NCBI GenBank assembly: GCA_029945445.1 | Contig: JAQSCO010000060.1 | Span: 494,361 to 558,360, forward strand | Origin: Lacunisphaera sp. | GTDB lineage: Bacteria; Verrucomicrobiota; Verrucomicrobiia; Opitutales; Opitutaceae | Reading direction: 5' to 3' | DNA: 64,000 nt | In this document: positions 51,401 to 60,129 of the stretch, one piece after another | Layout of the letters: each line of letters opens with the position of its first letter | Numbering within the stretch: the stretch's first letter is position 1 | Notes under the pieces: model-generated | Seen by the model: the letters and a program-made list of their open reading frames with translations, nothing else | What the model was told of the DNA's origin: nothing | Databases searched by the model: none | Translations under genes and position numbers: made by a program

Positions 51401-52990
51401 CTGGCCGGCCTGGCCGCCCGGATACTGCTTTTCCTTCCACGCCGCCGTGTCCCAGCCCTTGCCGGCGAAACGCACGCTGCTGTTCCCGCCATACCACGCG
51501 ATGGCGTCCAGCACGGGGGCGTTGTGCTCGCCGCGAATCTCCATTGGCCCGGCGTAGGTGGCGCCGCGCGTGCCGGCCCGGCAGCCGTATTCCCACTGGG
51601 CCTCGGTGGGCAGGTTGAACTCGAAGCCTTCGGGCAGCCGGCCGGCGGCCCTTTCCTGCTCCGTCAGCCTGCGACAGAATTCCCGCGCTTCCGCCCAGCA
51701 GACGTAATACATCGGCGCGTCATCGCCGGCCGGACCGACCATGACCGCGGGATCGGAGCCGCGCTCGACGCCCCAGGCGGAGCGCAGGGTCTGCATCTTG
51801 CCGTCCATTTCGTATTCCGTGTCATCCTCGATCCCGAGCCGGGCCTGGTCGGCGAGCGACGTGCCCATGACCGCGCGCCACTGGGCATGCGTCACGAGTT
51901 TGCGTCCCAGCCAGAAATCGCGGCTGAACGCCACGCGGGTGCGCGGGCTCTCATCCGTATAGCGCCCGGGCTCGTCGTCGGGGCTGCCCATCAGGAATTC
52001 GCCGGCCGGAATGGCCGCCAGCTCGAGCCGCAGGCCGCCCGGCAGCTCGACCACGCGCACCTCGCCGCTCGCCTTCGCCACCGGCAGGTCCTTTTCCACC
52101 GACGGCGCGACGCTCGCTCCGCCGATCCGCTGGGCCACCTCGCGGGTGCTTTGCGGCCGCTGCGCGGGATTCTTCGCCAGACAGGCGGCGAGCAACTGCT
52201 CCCACGCCTCGGGGATCGGTGCGCCGGTCACCTCCAGGTCGCGGCGGCGGCTCGCCAGGCTCGGGGGCGTGACCGTCTGCACCTGCACGACCAGGTTGCC
52301 GGTGTGGAACGGCGGCCGGCCCGTCAGCAATTCGTAGAAGGTCGCCCCGAGGGCGTAGATGTCGTCCGTCACCGCCGGTTTTTCACCCAGCATCTGCTGC
52401 GGGCTCATGTAGGCCGGCGTGCCCGAGCTGCCGCCGCCCTTGGCCGAAACGCGGGAGATGCTGTCGCTGATGCTCCGGGCGATGCCGAAATCCGTGATCT
52501 TCACGCGGCCGTGCCCATCGAGCATGATGTTGGCCGGCTTCAGGTCGTGGTGCACGACCCGCGCCTGGTTGTGCGCATAGTCGAGCGCCGTGCACAGCTG
52601 CGCCAGCCAGTCGGTCACATCCGCCGCCTCGAAACAACGCTCCGGCCGGTCCACGCGCAGCTGCGCCAGCGTCACGCCGTCCACCGCCTCCATCGCGATC
52701 GCGGCCATCAGGTGGTCCTCGAGGAAATCGTGGATGCGGACGATGCCCGGATGGGTGAGCTTGCGCGCGCGCTTGGTCTCGCGCTTCAGGTCGTCGAGCG
52801 CCGTGGCGTCGAGCTTCACGATCTCGGGCAGGAATTTCAGCGCGAGTTCCTCGTCGAGCTTCTCGTCGTGGGCGAGCCACACCACGCCCATGCCGCCGCG
52901 GCCGAGGACTTTTTTCAACAGGTAACGGCCGAAGACCTTCTGGCCCGGGGAGAAACCCTTGATCGTCGCGCCTAGGTCGAGGTCGTCCAT
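48491..52990 (-). CDS. Giant Ser/Thr kinase with two FGE domains, beta-propeller and FKBP domain (kinase 13)
   Basis: 1499 aa, the largest gene. Kinase domain 23-290, but with H-H-D-L-K-P-A-N in place of H-R-D; DFG is intact. Two FGE-type domains lie at about 308-620 and 660-955 (each with L-P-T-E-A-Q-W-E-Y and D-M-L-G-N-L/V-W-E-W-C). The only membrane helix is at about 988-1008, after the FGE domains. A coiled coil, a beta-propeller-like region (about 1100-1390, D-H-I-Y-W-I-D-P-N) and an FKBP-type prolyl isomerase domain (about 1397-1499) follow. The FGE domains would be cytoplasmic here, unlike in kinases 4 and 9. Confidence 0.9.
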   Translation of the reverse strand: MDDLDLGATIKGFSPGQKVFGRYLLKKVLGRGGMGVVWLAHDEKLDEELALKFLPEIVKLDATALDDLKRETKRARKLTHPGIVRIHDFLEDHLMAAIAMEAVDGVTLAQLRVDRPERCFEAADVTDWLAQLCTALDYAHNQARVVHHDLKPANIMLDGHGRVKITDFGIARSISDSISRVSAKGGGSSGTPAYMSPQQMLGEKPAVTDDIYALGATFYELLTGRPPFHTGNLVVQVQTVTPPSLASRRRDLEVTGAPIPEAWEQLLAACLAKNPAQRPQSTREVAQRIGGASVAPSVEKDLPVAKASGEVRVVELPGGLRLELAAIPAGEFLMGSPDDEPGRYTDESPRTRVAFSRDFWLGRKLVTHAQWRAVMGTSLADQARLGIEDDTEYEMDGKMQTLRSAWGVERGSDPAVMVGPAGDDAPMYYVCWAEAREFCRRLTEQERAAGRLPEGFEFNLPTEAQWEYGCRAGTRGATYAGPMEIRGEHNAPVLDAIAWYGGNSSVRFAGKGWDTAAWKEKQYPGGQAGQRNVGLKGANPWGLHDMLGNLWEWCLDLYAKYPGGAVTDPIGGTMGSTRVVRGGGWNCKARDCRTAGRNQNAPGARRNAFGFRVGLTPIVNVPAGDAAAAAQVAGDETSYPAAPTPDAPWRAALPSGAGLPLVWLKPGEFTMGSPEGEPGGYDEEGPRTPVTITRGFWLGRTPVTYGQWRAVMKTSLRDLVRRALQDDRLYRLGGKDQTLRDYWGSTKDADPGSRLGGEEDFLPVHFVTWEDGIRFAKKLTALEKAAGRLPAGYEYALPTEAQWEYACRAGTDQATYGGPMEIHGEHNAPVLDAIAWYGGNSSVGYNGRGWNTTDWADKQYPGGNAGPRAVGTRQPNAWGLHDMLGNVWEWCFDCYGKYAGTPVADPAGPGTGTSRISRGGAWNGKARDCRAACRNWSNLTVPASHTGFRVALAPALGTPPVPADVPAAAPASSATAAPLAAGSGQPSGKERFILLAFIGALLLGAAVIMWSNGKDGHRSEELERMRADDNIVLAQPDTITAGQLSDIAGRLERYRELGAEESEIQQLRERLARLTEAVQQRTPPAAPFEKSPDAAAEEFRPTITTVLAPGSIAQSPRNITSDGEHLFASASMKDGTQAIVRIASAGGEPTRLYPAYNPNAVAVLGDHIYWIDPNSGPVSDTQIWKAPKDGSGKPEAIYTGSKSGQPIVDGSGLTAEGEFLYAVDEVGGGLTRLAPDGTGLTSVVAARYEGGFATEHLNLAESDGSGGVLILDTGKAGVIAPALLHHTAEGLETRYSGAPLVAPSAVATDGELVFIADPGAGNKIWYGPIDGGQLTALPVPEGTFGRIGGLVFYENSLFATDQSTGAILRLDRLPTVNRILFGAFAEETGMTFSETALGYHMLAEGTGGAPEDGDIVHYRYAVSDRAGKQLTESSRGTERLDPALKGGLEEGLKLLQPGGRIRLLIPPHLGSAQFLPAGSNAEAGAVVDVTLESVERPGK

Positions 52991-53040
52991 GAGGTAAGGT
53001 GGCGGGCCGCATCTAAACCGCGGCCCGGCGCCTTCTCAAG

Positions 53041-53056
53041 GGCAAATCCCGTGCCA
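53041..53056 (-). promoter_or_regulatory. Sigma-54 promoter of kinases 13-12-11 group
   Basis: Minus strand TGGCACGGGATTTGCC, a full consensus match, 50 nt upstream of kinase 13 and just past the stop of the preceding gene. No further site is seen before kinase 11, suggesting a 10-kb transcript. Confidence 0.8.
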
Positions 53057-53057
53057 G

Positions 53058-53357
53058 TCAGCCCAGCCAGCTGCGCAGGGCGGAGATGATCGCGAGAATG
53101 ATGACAGCGGCCAGGACCAGCGCCCCCAGCATCAGCATCCAGTGCGGCCCGAAGCCGGTGAACTTGGGTGGCGGCGGCGCCTTGGGCGGGACCTTCGGCC
53201 AGAACGGCAGCGAGGCCAGCAGGAGGAAAAACCCGGCGAAGACCACGAAGAGCCATTGGCCACCCTCCTCCTCCGCCCGGGCCGTCAGCCAAGCCATGTA
53301 ACCCGACGCGGCGGCGAGCAGCAGGAACACCACGGACAGAAACCACTTGAGTTTCAT
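53058..53357 (-). CDS. Small membrane protein
   Basis: 99 aa. Three hydrophobic segments: K-W-F-L-S-V-V-F-L-L-L-A-A-A at the N-terminus, W-L-F-V-V-F-A-G-F-F-L-L-L-A, and W-M-L-M-L-G-A-L-V-L-A-A-V-I-I-L near the end, with a Pro/Lys loop between. The ATG at 53357 precedes the first helix directly; upstream in-frame codons are not hydrophobic or conserved-looking. It is the last gene of the operon starting at 60966. Confidence 0.75.
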   Translation of the reverse strand: MKLKWFLSVVFLLLAAASGYMAWLTARAEEEGGQWLFVVFAGFFLLLASLPFWPKVPPKAPPPPKFTGFGPHWMLMLGALVLAAVIILAIISALRSWLG

Positions 53358-53416
53358 GCGGGGAAGCTGCGTCGGCCGAGACAGGGAGTCAATGCCGTGC
53401 GCCGCGCGGCAGCGGC

Positions 53417-56227
53417 TCAGTTGGTCACGGGCAGCAGCTTGCCGTCGCTCATGTTGCCCGCCTCGATCCGGGGAGAGACATCTTTCGCGTTCCACCAAAT
53501 GCCGGTGCCGCGGTTGCCCGCGGAGACATTGCCGCGCAGGATCGGATGGCCCCAGCTCAGCCAGATGCCGCCGTAATTGTTAGCCGTCGCGCTGTTGCCG
53601 GAAAGGCGGTTGTTGATCAGGCTGACGCCGTCTCCGCCGATGACGGAAATGCCGGTATTGCCATTGTCGCGCAGAGTGTTGTTGGTGACGGCCAGCCGGA
53701 CGACCTCCTTCACCAGGTAGAGGCCGGTGCCGGTGTTGCGGGAGATTTCGTTGCCCGAGATTTCCCCGCTGGAGCCCTCATAGACCGTGAGACCGTTCCA
53801 GCGCGCGCCACTGATGATGTTTTCGCGGACCACGCAGTTTTCCGCCTTGTTCAGATCAATGCCATGGCCGTCGGCACTCACCACGGCATTGTTTTCAAAA
53901 ATCACGTCCTTCGCGCGGATGCTGACCGCGCTGAAGCGCCGGTCGCCCTCCGTGGTGCTCGTATGGCGGAAAGTGAAGCCGGAGATGGTGACGCCGGGGG
54001 TGTCGGCATAGACTACCGTGCTGGATGCGTCGTGCTCCACGGTCACGACATCACGGCCCTCGCCCAGCAGCTTGATCCCGGCCCGCATCACGAAACCCTC
54101 CTGGTAAGACCCCGCCGCGACCTGAACGACATTGCCCGGCACGGCCTCGTTCAGCGCCGCCTGGATCGAACTGAATTCCTGCGGGACGAGCAGCCGCCCG
54201 CCCTGTCTGCCCTCGTCGCTCGCGCGCATCAGCGACCGCAGCTGGGCGCCGTCCCAAGTGGGATTGGCCAGCATCAGCTGCGCGAGCTCCGCCTGGTGTG
54301 CAGGGGTGGGCTCGCGATCGAAAACCATGCGGTAGGCCGCCCCGGCTGTCGTCTCGGCCTGCTTCAGGCGCGCCGCGTGTTCCTTCTCGTCCTTGGCCTT
54401 CTTCTCAGCCAGCTCCTGGGCGATCCGCACGTCCTCCTTCTGTTTTTGTTCGGCGGCGATGCGCTTCTGCTCCTGCCCCAGCCGGTATTCCACGAGCTGC
54501 ACGTCATTGGGCAGCGAAACAAACAGGTAATAGCCGGCGGCGAGCACGGCCACGGCGACCGCGGCCGCGACCAGGCCGCCATTGCGCCCGAAGGCCGGGC
54601 GCTCCTTGAACAGCTGATGGTGGGCGACCGCCCCGCCCAGCCCCCAGACGACCGCTGCGGCCAGGCCGGCGGCCAGCAAATCGCCTCCGCCCAGTTCCAT
54701 GCTCCCCGGCAGCATGATCCCGGCCGCGTAGGCGCACGCGCTGAGCACGGCGCCGGTCGCGGCAAAATAGAGCACGTAGTCCCGGAAGCCGCGCGCCTTG
54801 CGGACCAGCAGGAAGAGCTGGAGCAGGGCGAACAGCACCGCGTAGACCGGCCACGCCAGCGCCGCCCCGGCCAGCAACTCGCCCATTCGTACCGTATCCG
54901 AGTCGAGGCTGAAACTATGATAGAATGGCCAGGCATTCAACGCCACGCAGGGCATGAACGACCCTGTCACCGCGGCGCGCACCCAGGGCAGTCCCGGCGG
55001 CTTCGGCGGCACCACCGGCGGCGCCTTGATGCCGAACACCGCGCGCCAGATCACCATCAGCACCCAGAGGCCAAACCAGGTCAGCAAGCCCACCGTAAAA
55101 TCGGCGATCGTGATCAAGAGGAAAATCTCCCCCAAATTATTCGAGCCGGAATTGGTTGCGATGACGAGGACCAGCACATCCACGATCGCGGCCAGCACCA
55201 CGGTGAGCTTGAGTGCGCGCTTCGAAAGCTGCGCGTTAGTCGCCTGGGGCGGCCGGGCCGGAGCGGCCACCGGCAGCGGCACCGCAGGCGGCAACGGAAC
55301 CATCGGGGGCGGCGCGGGGGTCGCCAGCCGTGGCGCCAGCCGCGGCGCGCTGCCGGCGGCCAGCAGGCCGAGCCGCTCGGCCACCTCGCCGGCGCTCTGC
55401 GGGCGCGACGCGGGATCCTTGGCCAGGCAGGCCGCGATGGTCGCCTCCCACTCCGCGGGCACCGGCTCGAGGCCGGCGGCGCGGCGGCGGTCGTTGAGCA
55501 ACGGCGCCACCTTGTTCTGCACCTGCACGAGGATGTTGCCCGCATGGAACGGCGGCTTGCCGGCCAGCAGCTCGAAGAGCGTCGCGCCGAGGGCGTAGAC
55601 GTCGTCCGTCACCGCCGGCTCCTCGCCCATCATCTGCTGTGGCGACATGTAGATCGGCGTGCCCGAACTGCTGGCCTTGTTCGACACGCGCGAGACGCTG
55701 TCGGAGATCGAGGCGGCGATGCCGAAGTCGAGGACCTTCAGCTTGCCCTTCGCGTCGATCATCAGGTTGCTCGGCTTCAGGTCGCGGTGCACCACCTCCG
55801 CATCCTGGTGCGCATAGTCCAGCGCCGAGCAGAGCTGCACCACCCAGGTGCTGATCGCCGCGGGGGTGAAGACCTGCCCCGGCTGGTCCACGCGCCGCGA
55901 GGAAAGCGTGTCACCCGACACATATTCCATCGAGATGGCCGAGGTCCGGCTGTCGGCGATGAAATCATGGATCTTCACGATGTTCGGGTGCGCCAGGTCG
56001 ATCGCCCGCCGCACCTCGCGCTTGAGGTCCGAGATGGCCGCCCGGTCGAGCGTGAGCATTTCCGGCAGGAACTTCAGGGCCGTCTCGCGGCCGAGCTCCT
56101 CATCCTTGGCGAGCCACACGACGCCCATGCCGCCGCGACCCAGCATCTTCAGCAGCACATAGCGGTTCACGACCTTCTGGCCGGCGCTCATGCCCCGGAT
56201 GGTGGAGCCTTGATCTAGTTCTTCCAT
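53417..56227 (-). CDS. Ser/Thr kinase with polytopic membrane region and right-handed beta-helix (kinase 14)
   Basis: 936 aa from M-E-E-L-D-Q-G. Kinase domain 23-290 with intact motifs (H-R-D-L-K-P-S-N-L-M). Several hydrophobic segments lie between about 329 and 572, then a charged coiled coil (about 582-625). From about 675 to the end is a parallel beta-helix of the NosD/pectate-lyase type (F-S-S-I-Q-A-A-L-N-E-A, then repeats such as I-S-G-A-R-W-N-G-L-T-V-Y, I-S-R-N-T-G-T-G-L-Y-L). Beta-helices commonly bind polysaccharides. The ATG at 56227 is 17 bases after the stop of kinase 15; a longer start would overlap it. Confidence 0.92.
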   Translation of the reverse strand: MEELDQGSTIRGMSAGQKVVNRYVLLKMLGRGGMGVVWLAKDEELGRETALKFLPEMLTLDRAAISDLKREVRRAIDLAHPNIVKIHDFIADSRTSAISMEYVSGDTLSSRRVDQPGQVFTPAAISTWVVQLCSALDYAHQDAEVVHRDLKPSNLMIDAKGKLKVLDFGIAASISDSVSRVSNKASSSGTPIYMSPQQMMGEEPAVTDDVYALGATLFELLAGKPPFHAGNILVQVQNKVAPLLNDRRRAAGLEPVPAEWEATIAACLAKDPASRPQSAGEVAERLGLLAAGSAPRLAPRLATPAPPPMVPLPPAVPLPVAAPARPPQATNAQLSKRALKLTVVLAAIVDVLVLVIATNSGSNNLGEIFLLITIADFTVGLLTWFGLWVLMVIWRAVFGIKAPPVVPPKPPGLPWVRAAVTGSFMPCVALNAWPFYHSFSLDSDTVRMGELLAGAALAWPVYAVLFALLQLFLLVRKARGFRDYVLYFAATGAVLSACAYAAGIMLPGSMELGGGDLLAAGLAAAVVWGLGGAVAHHQLFKERPAFGRNGGLVAAAVAVAVLAAGYYLFVSLPNDVQLVEYRLGQEQKRIAAEQKQKEDVRIAQELAEKKAKDEKEHAARLKQAETTAGAAYRMVFDREPTPAHQAELAQLMLANPTWDGAQLRSLMRASDEGRQGGRLLVPQEFSSIQAALNEAVPGNVVQVAAGSYQEGFVMRAGIKLLGEGRDVVTVEHDASSTVVYADTPGVTISGFTFRHTSTTEGDRRFSAVSIRAKDVIFENNAVVSADGHGIDLNKAENCVVRENIISGARWNGLTVYEGSSGEISGNEISRNTGTGLYLVKEVVRLAVTNNTLRDNGNTGISVIGGDGVSLINNRLSGNSATANNYGGIWLSWGHPILRGNVSAGNRGTGIWWNAKDVSPRIEAGNMSDGKLLPVTN

Positions 56228-56244
56228 GGAATGGGACGCGGGCC

Positions 56245-59200
56245 TCAGGGCCGGGCGGGCAAACCGAGGGTTGAGCGCACGCGGGTTTCCAATTCCGGCA
56301 GATTGCCCGGCGCGATCCCGGCGGCGAGCCACAATTGCGCCAGGCCCCAGCGCCGGTCCGCGGCGTCCGCCGCGGGCACCGCCTTCGCCGTCAGCCGCTT
56401 CTCGAGCACCCCAAAGGTGGCCGGCAGGAGCGGCGCCAGCAGCTGGCCCGGGTCCGCCGCGATCCGCTGGCCCAAGTCCTGGGCGAGCCACGCGGAAACC
56501 TGGCTGGCCGCGGGATACTGCGCGGCCGCGACGGGCACTCCGCGCGCGGCATTGCCCACCACCTCGACGGTCTGATGCGGGTAGACGGAGCTCCAGTTCA
56601 ACGCCGGGGCGAGCGACCGGCCGGCTTGCTCGATATTCAGGGCAAGGGCGGCGGAGTAACTCACGTTGTGCGTGATTTCCTGGTAGTTCTCGTTGGCATA
56701 GACCGGCCGGCGCACGGTCTCGCGGGTGTTGGCCAGCTGCTCGCGCAACTGCTCCAGCTGGTTGCGGGCCTTGTTCACCTCATACTGGCTGACGCCCGAC
56801 GCCACCCCGGTGAGCGCGGCGGCCAGGCCGCTCAAGCCGCCGCTGCGCGCGAGGGATTGGGCCTGGGCCTGTGTGGACCGGTTCGACTCGGCCATCTTCT
56901 CGTAACGCTCCTCGGCATTCTCGACCTGCGAGGTCAGGGACGCGTGCTGGGGATTGGCTTCTTCCGACCAACCGCTCTGGTAGCGGACTGCCTTGGTGGC
57001 CTCGCGGCGGGCGTCGCTCGACTCGATGCCGCGCAGGTTGGTGCCCAGCTCGAAGGTGCCATCCGGTTTTCCGGCCGCCTCTTCCCTGACCGCGGCCCAG
57101 CTCCCCACGCGGCGGGTCAGCAGGGCGGCCAGCTGCTGCCGCGCGGCATCACGCACGCCCCCGGCATTGTCCCCGGTGGCCACGGTGGGCTTCAGCACAA
57201 AGGCAAAACCGAAATCCGTGGCGAGCTGCGCGCGCGCCTGCGTCTCGAGCGCGGCGTCCAGCGCGGCATTGTCCCGGCGGGCGCGCGCCGCGAGATAGAG
57301 GGCGAACCCGGGCTTGTTCGCGGCCAGCTGTTCCGCGGCCCATTCCGCGTAGCCCTGGGCGAGGAAGCGCGCCACCTCGGCGGGCTGGTCGAAGCGCGCG
57401 CGGAGACTCTCCACGAGCACGAGGTCCATCCGGCTGGTGCGCGGGCTGCCCGCGGCGGGCCGGATCTGCAGTTCCTCCAAGGCGCCGAGAAAACCGGCCA
57501 GGTTTTTCTGGCCCGCCAGTTGCTCCGCCGTCACGGTGAATTTCTGGCCGGTGAATCCGCCGAGATCGTCGAGGGCCGCCTGGGTGCCGGCCCGGTCGCC
57601 GGCGAGCACCGCCGCCGCCAGCCGGTTGATGGTCTGCAGCCGCGCGGCCTGTTTCACCTGCTCGCGGGCCTGGGCCACCTCCGGCTCGAGCAACCCGCGT
57701 TTCGCCGTCGCGTCGAGGCGCGCGAAGGCCGCCTTGAAATCGCCGCTCCCGGCGGCCTGCACGCCGGCCTGCAGTTCCGCGCGCACCTCGGCCTGCTGCA
57801 CCTCGCGGCGCGCGCCGGCCAGTTCCGGCAGCAGCGCGCTGAATTCCTGGAGGCCGTCGAGCGTCGCATACGCCTCGGTGAATTTCGCCGCCGCCGCCTG
57901 CGCCGTCGCCGCGGCCAGCTGCTCGCCCAGTTGCGCGCGCAATTTTTCCCGCACGCCGTCGGCATAATGCTGGTAGTTCGCGGCCACGGCGCCTTCCAGC
58001 AAGCGGGCCAGCTCGGCGGGTCCGGCCTGCAGCGCGCGGTAGGCCGCGGCGGGGGCCAGGCTGGCCTGCTCCTGCGTGAGCCCGCGGAACCATTCCTCCT
58101 GCGCCTCGTTGAAATCGCGCTGGTAGGTGAAATCACTTTTCCGCCCCTGCGTGGCGGACTGCAACGCCGGCAAGGCTGCCGCCCAGTTGCCGGCCGCCTT
58201 CGCGGCCAGGCCCTGCGTGTGGGCTTCGCTCGCTTTCATGCGGCCGCCGAAATCCCCCAGCCAGTAGACCAGTGCCGCGACCACGAACGCGGAGCCGACG
58301 GCCGTCCAGCGGTAGGCCGGCACCTGCCACCACGGCGTGGCCGGGATCGCCGGCGCGCTCGGCGCAGCCGCGACCACGGGCGCGGGCGCCGGTTCGACCG
58401 GGCGCGGCGCGAGGGCCGGCGGCGCGGAAGTTTTCGCCACCGCCCGGCCGGTTTCCAATTGCGTGATGATATCGCCCGCCTTGGCCGGGCGGTCCTTCGG
58501 CTCCTTGGCCAGACAGGACGCGACAATCTGGTCCCAGATTTCCGGCAGCGGCTCCAATCCAGCCGCCTTGCGGCAGGCATTGAGCGAAGGAGCCGCCTGG
58601 TTCTGCACCTGCGCGACAATGTTGCCGGCGTTGAACGGCGGCCGGCCCGCCAGCAATTCGTGCAGCGACGCGCCGAGGGAGTAGATGTCGTCGGACGGGG
58701 CCGGGTCCTCCCCCATCAGTTGCTGCGGCGACATGTAGGACGGCGGCCCGGCAACATCGAGGCGCGAGACGCGGCTCACGCTCTCGGTGATCGACGCGGC
58801 GATGCCGAAATCCAGCAGCTTCACCCGCCCGCGCGTATCGACCATCACGTTCGCCGGCTTCAGGTCGCGGTGCACGACCCGGGCGTCGTCATGCGCGTAG
58901 TCGAGCGCCGCGCAGAGCTGGCGCAGCCACGGCAGCAATTTCTCCACCGGGAAAACCTCGCCCGGCTCGCCTGCGCGCAGTTTCGCCAGCGAGGCGCCGT
59001 CGACAAATTCCATGGACACGGCGGCAGCGCGGCCATCCGTCACCAGGTCATGCACCTTGACGATGTGGGGATGGGCCAGCTCGGTCACGCGGCGCACCTC
59101 ATTCTTGAGGTCGATGACCGAGGCGCGGTCGAGTGTGACGAGTTCCGGCAGGAACTTCAGCGCGGTGTCGCGGGCGAGTTCCTCGTCCCGCACCAGCCAC

Positions 59201-59310
59201 ACCACGCCCAGCCCGCCGCGGCCGAGGATTTTCCCGAGCGTGTAGCGGCCAAAGACTTTCTGCCCGGGCGAGAAGCCCTTGATCGTCGCGCCGAGGTCAA
59301 GGTCGTCCAT
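56245..59310 (-). CDS. Membrane Ser/Thr kinase with long helical C-terminus (kinase 15)
   Basis: 1021 aa. Kinase domain 23-285; the glycine loop reads G-R-G-G-L-G, HRDLKPAN and DFG are present. A Pro/Ala linker leads to a membrane helix about 330-350 (A-V-G-S-A-F-V-V-A-A-L-V-Y-W-L-G). The remaining 670 residues are mainly Ala/Gln/Leu-rich helices with coiled-coil stretches (about 370-600 and 800-870), with no PEGA repeats. It starts 21 bases after the stop of the CsgG-like gene. Confidence 0.9.
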   Translation of the reverse strand: MDDLDLGATIKGFSPGQKVFGRYTLGKILGRGGLGVVWLVRDEELARDTALKFLPELVTLDRASVIDLKNEVRRVTELAHPHIVKVHDLVTDGRAAAVSMEFVDGASLAKLRAGEPGEVFPVEKLLPWLRQLCAALDYAHDDARVVHRDLKPANVMVDTRGRVKLLDFGIAASITESVSRVSRLDVAGPPSYMSPQQLMGEDPAPSDDIYSLGASLHELLAGRPPFNAGNIVAQVQNQAAPSLNACRKAAGLEPLPEIWDQIVASCLAKEPKDRPAKAGDIITQLETGRAVAKTSAPPALAPRPVEPAPAPVVAAAPSAPAIPATPWWQVPAYRWTAVGSAFVVAALVYWLGDFGGRMKASEAHTQGLAAKAAGNWAAALPALQSATQGRKSDFTYQRDFNEAQEEWFRGLTQEQASLAPAAAYRALQAGPAELARLLEGAVAANYQHYADGVREKLRAQLGEQLAAATAQAAAAKFTEAYATLDGLQEFSALLPELAGARREVQQAEVRAELQAGVQAAGSGDFKAAFARLDATAKRGLLEPEVAQAREQVKQAARLQTINRLAAAVLAGDRAGTQAALDDLGGFTGQKFTVTAEQLAGQKNLAGFLGALEELQIRPAAGSPRTSRMDLVLVESLRARFDQPAEVARFLAQGYAEWAAEQLAANKPGFALYLAARARRDNAALDAALETQARAQLATDFGFAFVLKPTVATGDNAGGVRDAARQQLAALLTRRVGSWAAVREEAAGKPDGTFELGTNLRGIESSDARREATKAVRYQSGWSEEANPQHASLTSQVENAEERYEKMAESNRSTQAQAQSLARSGGLSGLAAALTGVASGVSQYEVNKARNQLEQLREQLANTRETVRRPVYANENYQEITHNVSYSAALALNIEQAGRSLAPALNWSSVYPHQTVEVVGNAARGVPVAAAQYPAASQVSAWLAQDLGQRIAADPGQLLAPLLPATFGVLEKRLTAKAVPAADAADRRWGLAQLWLAAGIAPGNLPELETRVRSTLGLPARP

Positions 59311-59331
59311 GACAGCAGACGGCGGGCCGGC

Positions 59332-60105
59332 TTACCGGGGACGGTTGGCCGCCCCGAGGGCGCGGAAGATCAGCAGGAGAACGACGAGCCCGGCGAAGCC
59401 CGCCACGCCGTAAAGGATCCACTGCCGCTTGGTGCCGGGCACCACGAGGCTGTCGTCCGGCAGCATGACGGCGGCGACTTTTTCGGCGCCCCAGAGCAGG
59501 CGGCCGGTTTCAATTTCGTAGGCCTGCAGCGAAATGCGGACTTGGAGCATCTTGGCGTCATCCGCCATGCGGACCGCATTCTTGCTGGGCGCGGCGCCGA
59601 CATAGACGCCGGTGATGCGGCCGCGGATCCCGCCCTGCACGCCGTTCTGGCGGCCCCATTCCTGGATGGTGCCCTTCTGCATGGTGTCGCCGACCTGGTC
59701 GCCCAGCTTGATCTCGTTCTCGACGATCTTGTCCCACTCGGGATCCTCGCGGGTGTAGAGGCTGTATTCGGTGCCCAGCGCGCGATTGGCGAACTCCGTC
59801 TTCACCTGGGTGGTGAAGTAGTGGTCGTCGAGGTCGGCGCCCAGCGGGAAGACCGCGTAGCGTTTCGAGGGGAAAGTCTTGGTGACGAAATCCCCCACCC
59901 ACTCGGCGATCGCCCGGGAGCCGGCCTGCCGGGCGTATTCGGTCATCGTCGGGTCGGCCTTCCAATCGATGGGCTTGAAGGCCGGCGACGCGTCGACCGA
60001 GGGCACGACCACCGCCGGGGCGGTGGCGCTGGCCGGGGTGGCGGTCTGGGCGGCGAGCACGCCGGCGCCGGCGAGCGAAATGAGGAGGAGGCGGAAAATT
60101 TTCAT
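59332..60105 (-). CDS. CsgG/LpoB-like secreted protein with C-terminal membrane helix
   Basis: 257 aa. N-terminal signal peptide (M-K-I-F-R-L-L-L-I-S-L-A-G-A-G-V-L-A-A-Q). The central segment has the features of CsgG/LpoB-type curli/penicillin-binding-protein activators: R-Y-A-V-F-P-L-G-A-D-L-D, G-G-I-R-G-R-I-T-G-V-Y-V, and L-Q-A-Y-E-I-E-T-G-R-L-L-W. It ends with a membrane helix (W-I-L-Y-G-V-A-G-F-A-G-L-V-V-L-L-L-I-F). Family placement is moderate. It precedes kinase 15 in an operon with the following CsgG-like gene. Confidence 0.75.
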   Translation of the reverse strand: MKIFRLLLISLAGAGVLAAQTATPASATAPAVVVPSVDASPAFKPIDWKADPTMTEYARQAGSRAIAEWVGDFVTKTFPSKRYAVFPLGADLDDHYFTTQVKTEFANRALGTEYSLYTREDPEWDKIVENEIKLGDQVGDTMQKGTIQEWGRQNGVQGGIRGRITGVYVGAAPSKNAVRMADDAKMLQVRISLQAYEIETGRLLWGAEKVAAVMLPDDSLVVPGTKRQWILYGVAGFAGLVVLLLIFRALGAANRPR

Positions 60106-60129
60106 GGTGGGGTGAAAGGCTCGGAGTGG

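Noticed and set aside
37378..52100. Further DGR variable repeats at the ends of FGE domains in kinases 9 and 13
   Set aside because: No stretch matches the TR outside 24670-24799; their similarity is ordinary FGE-family conservation.
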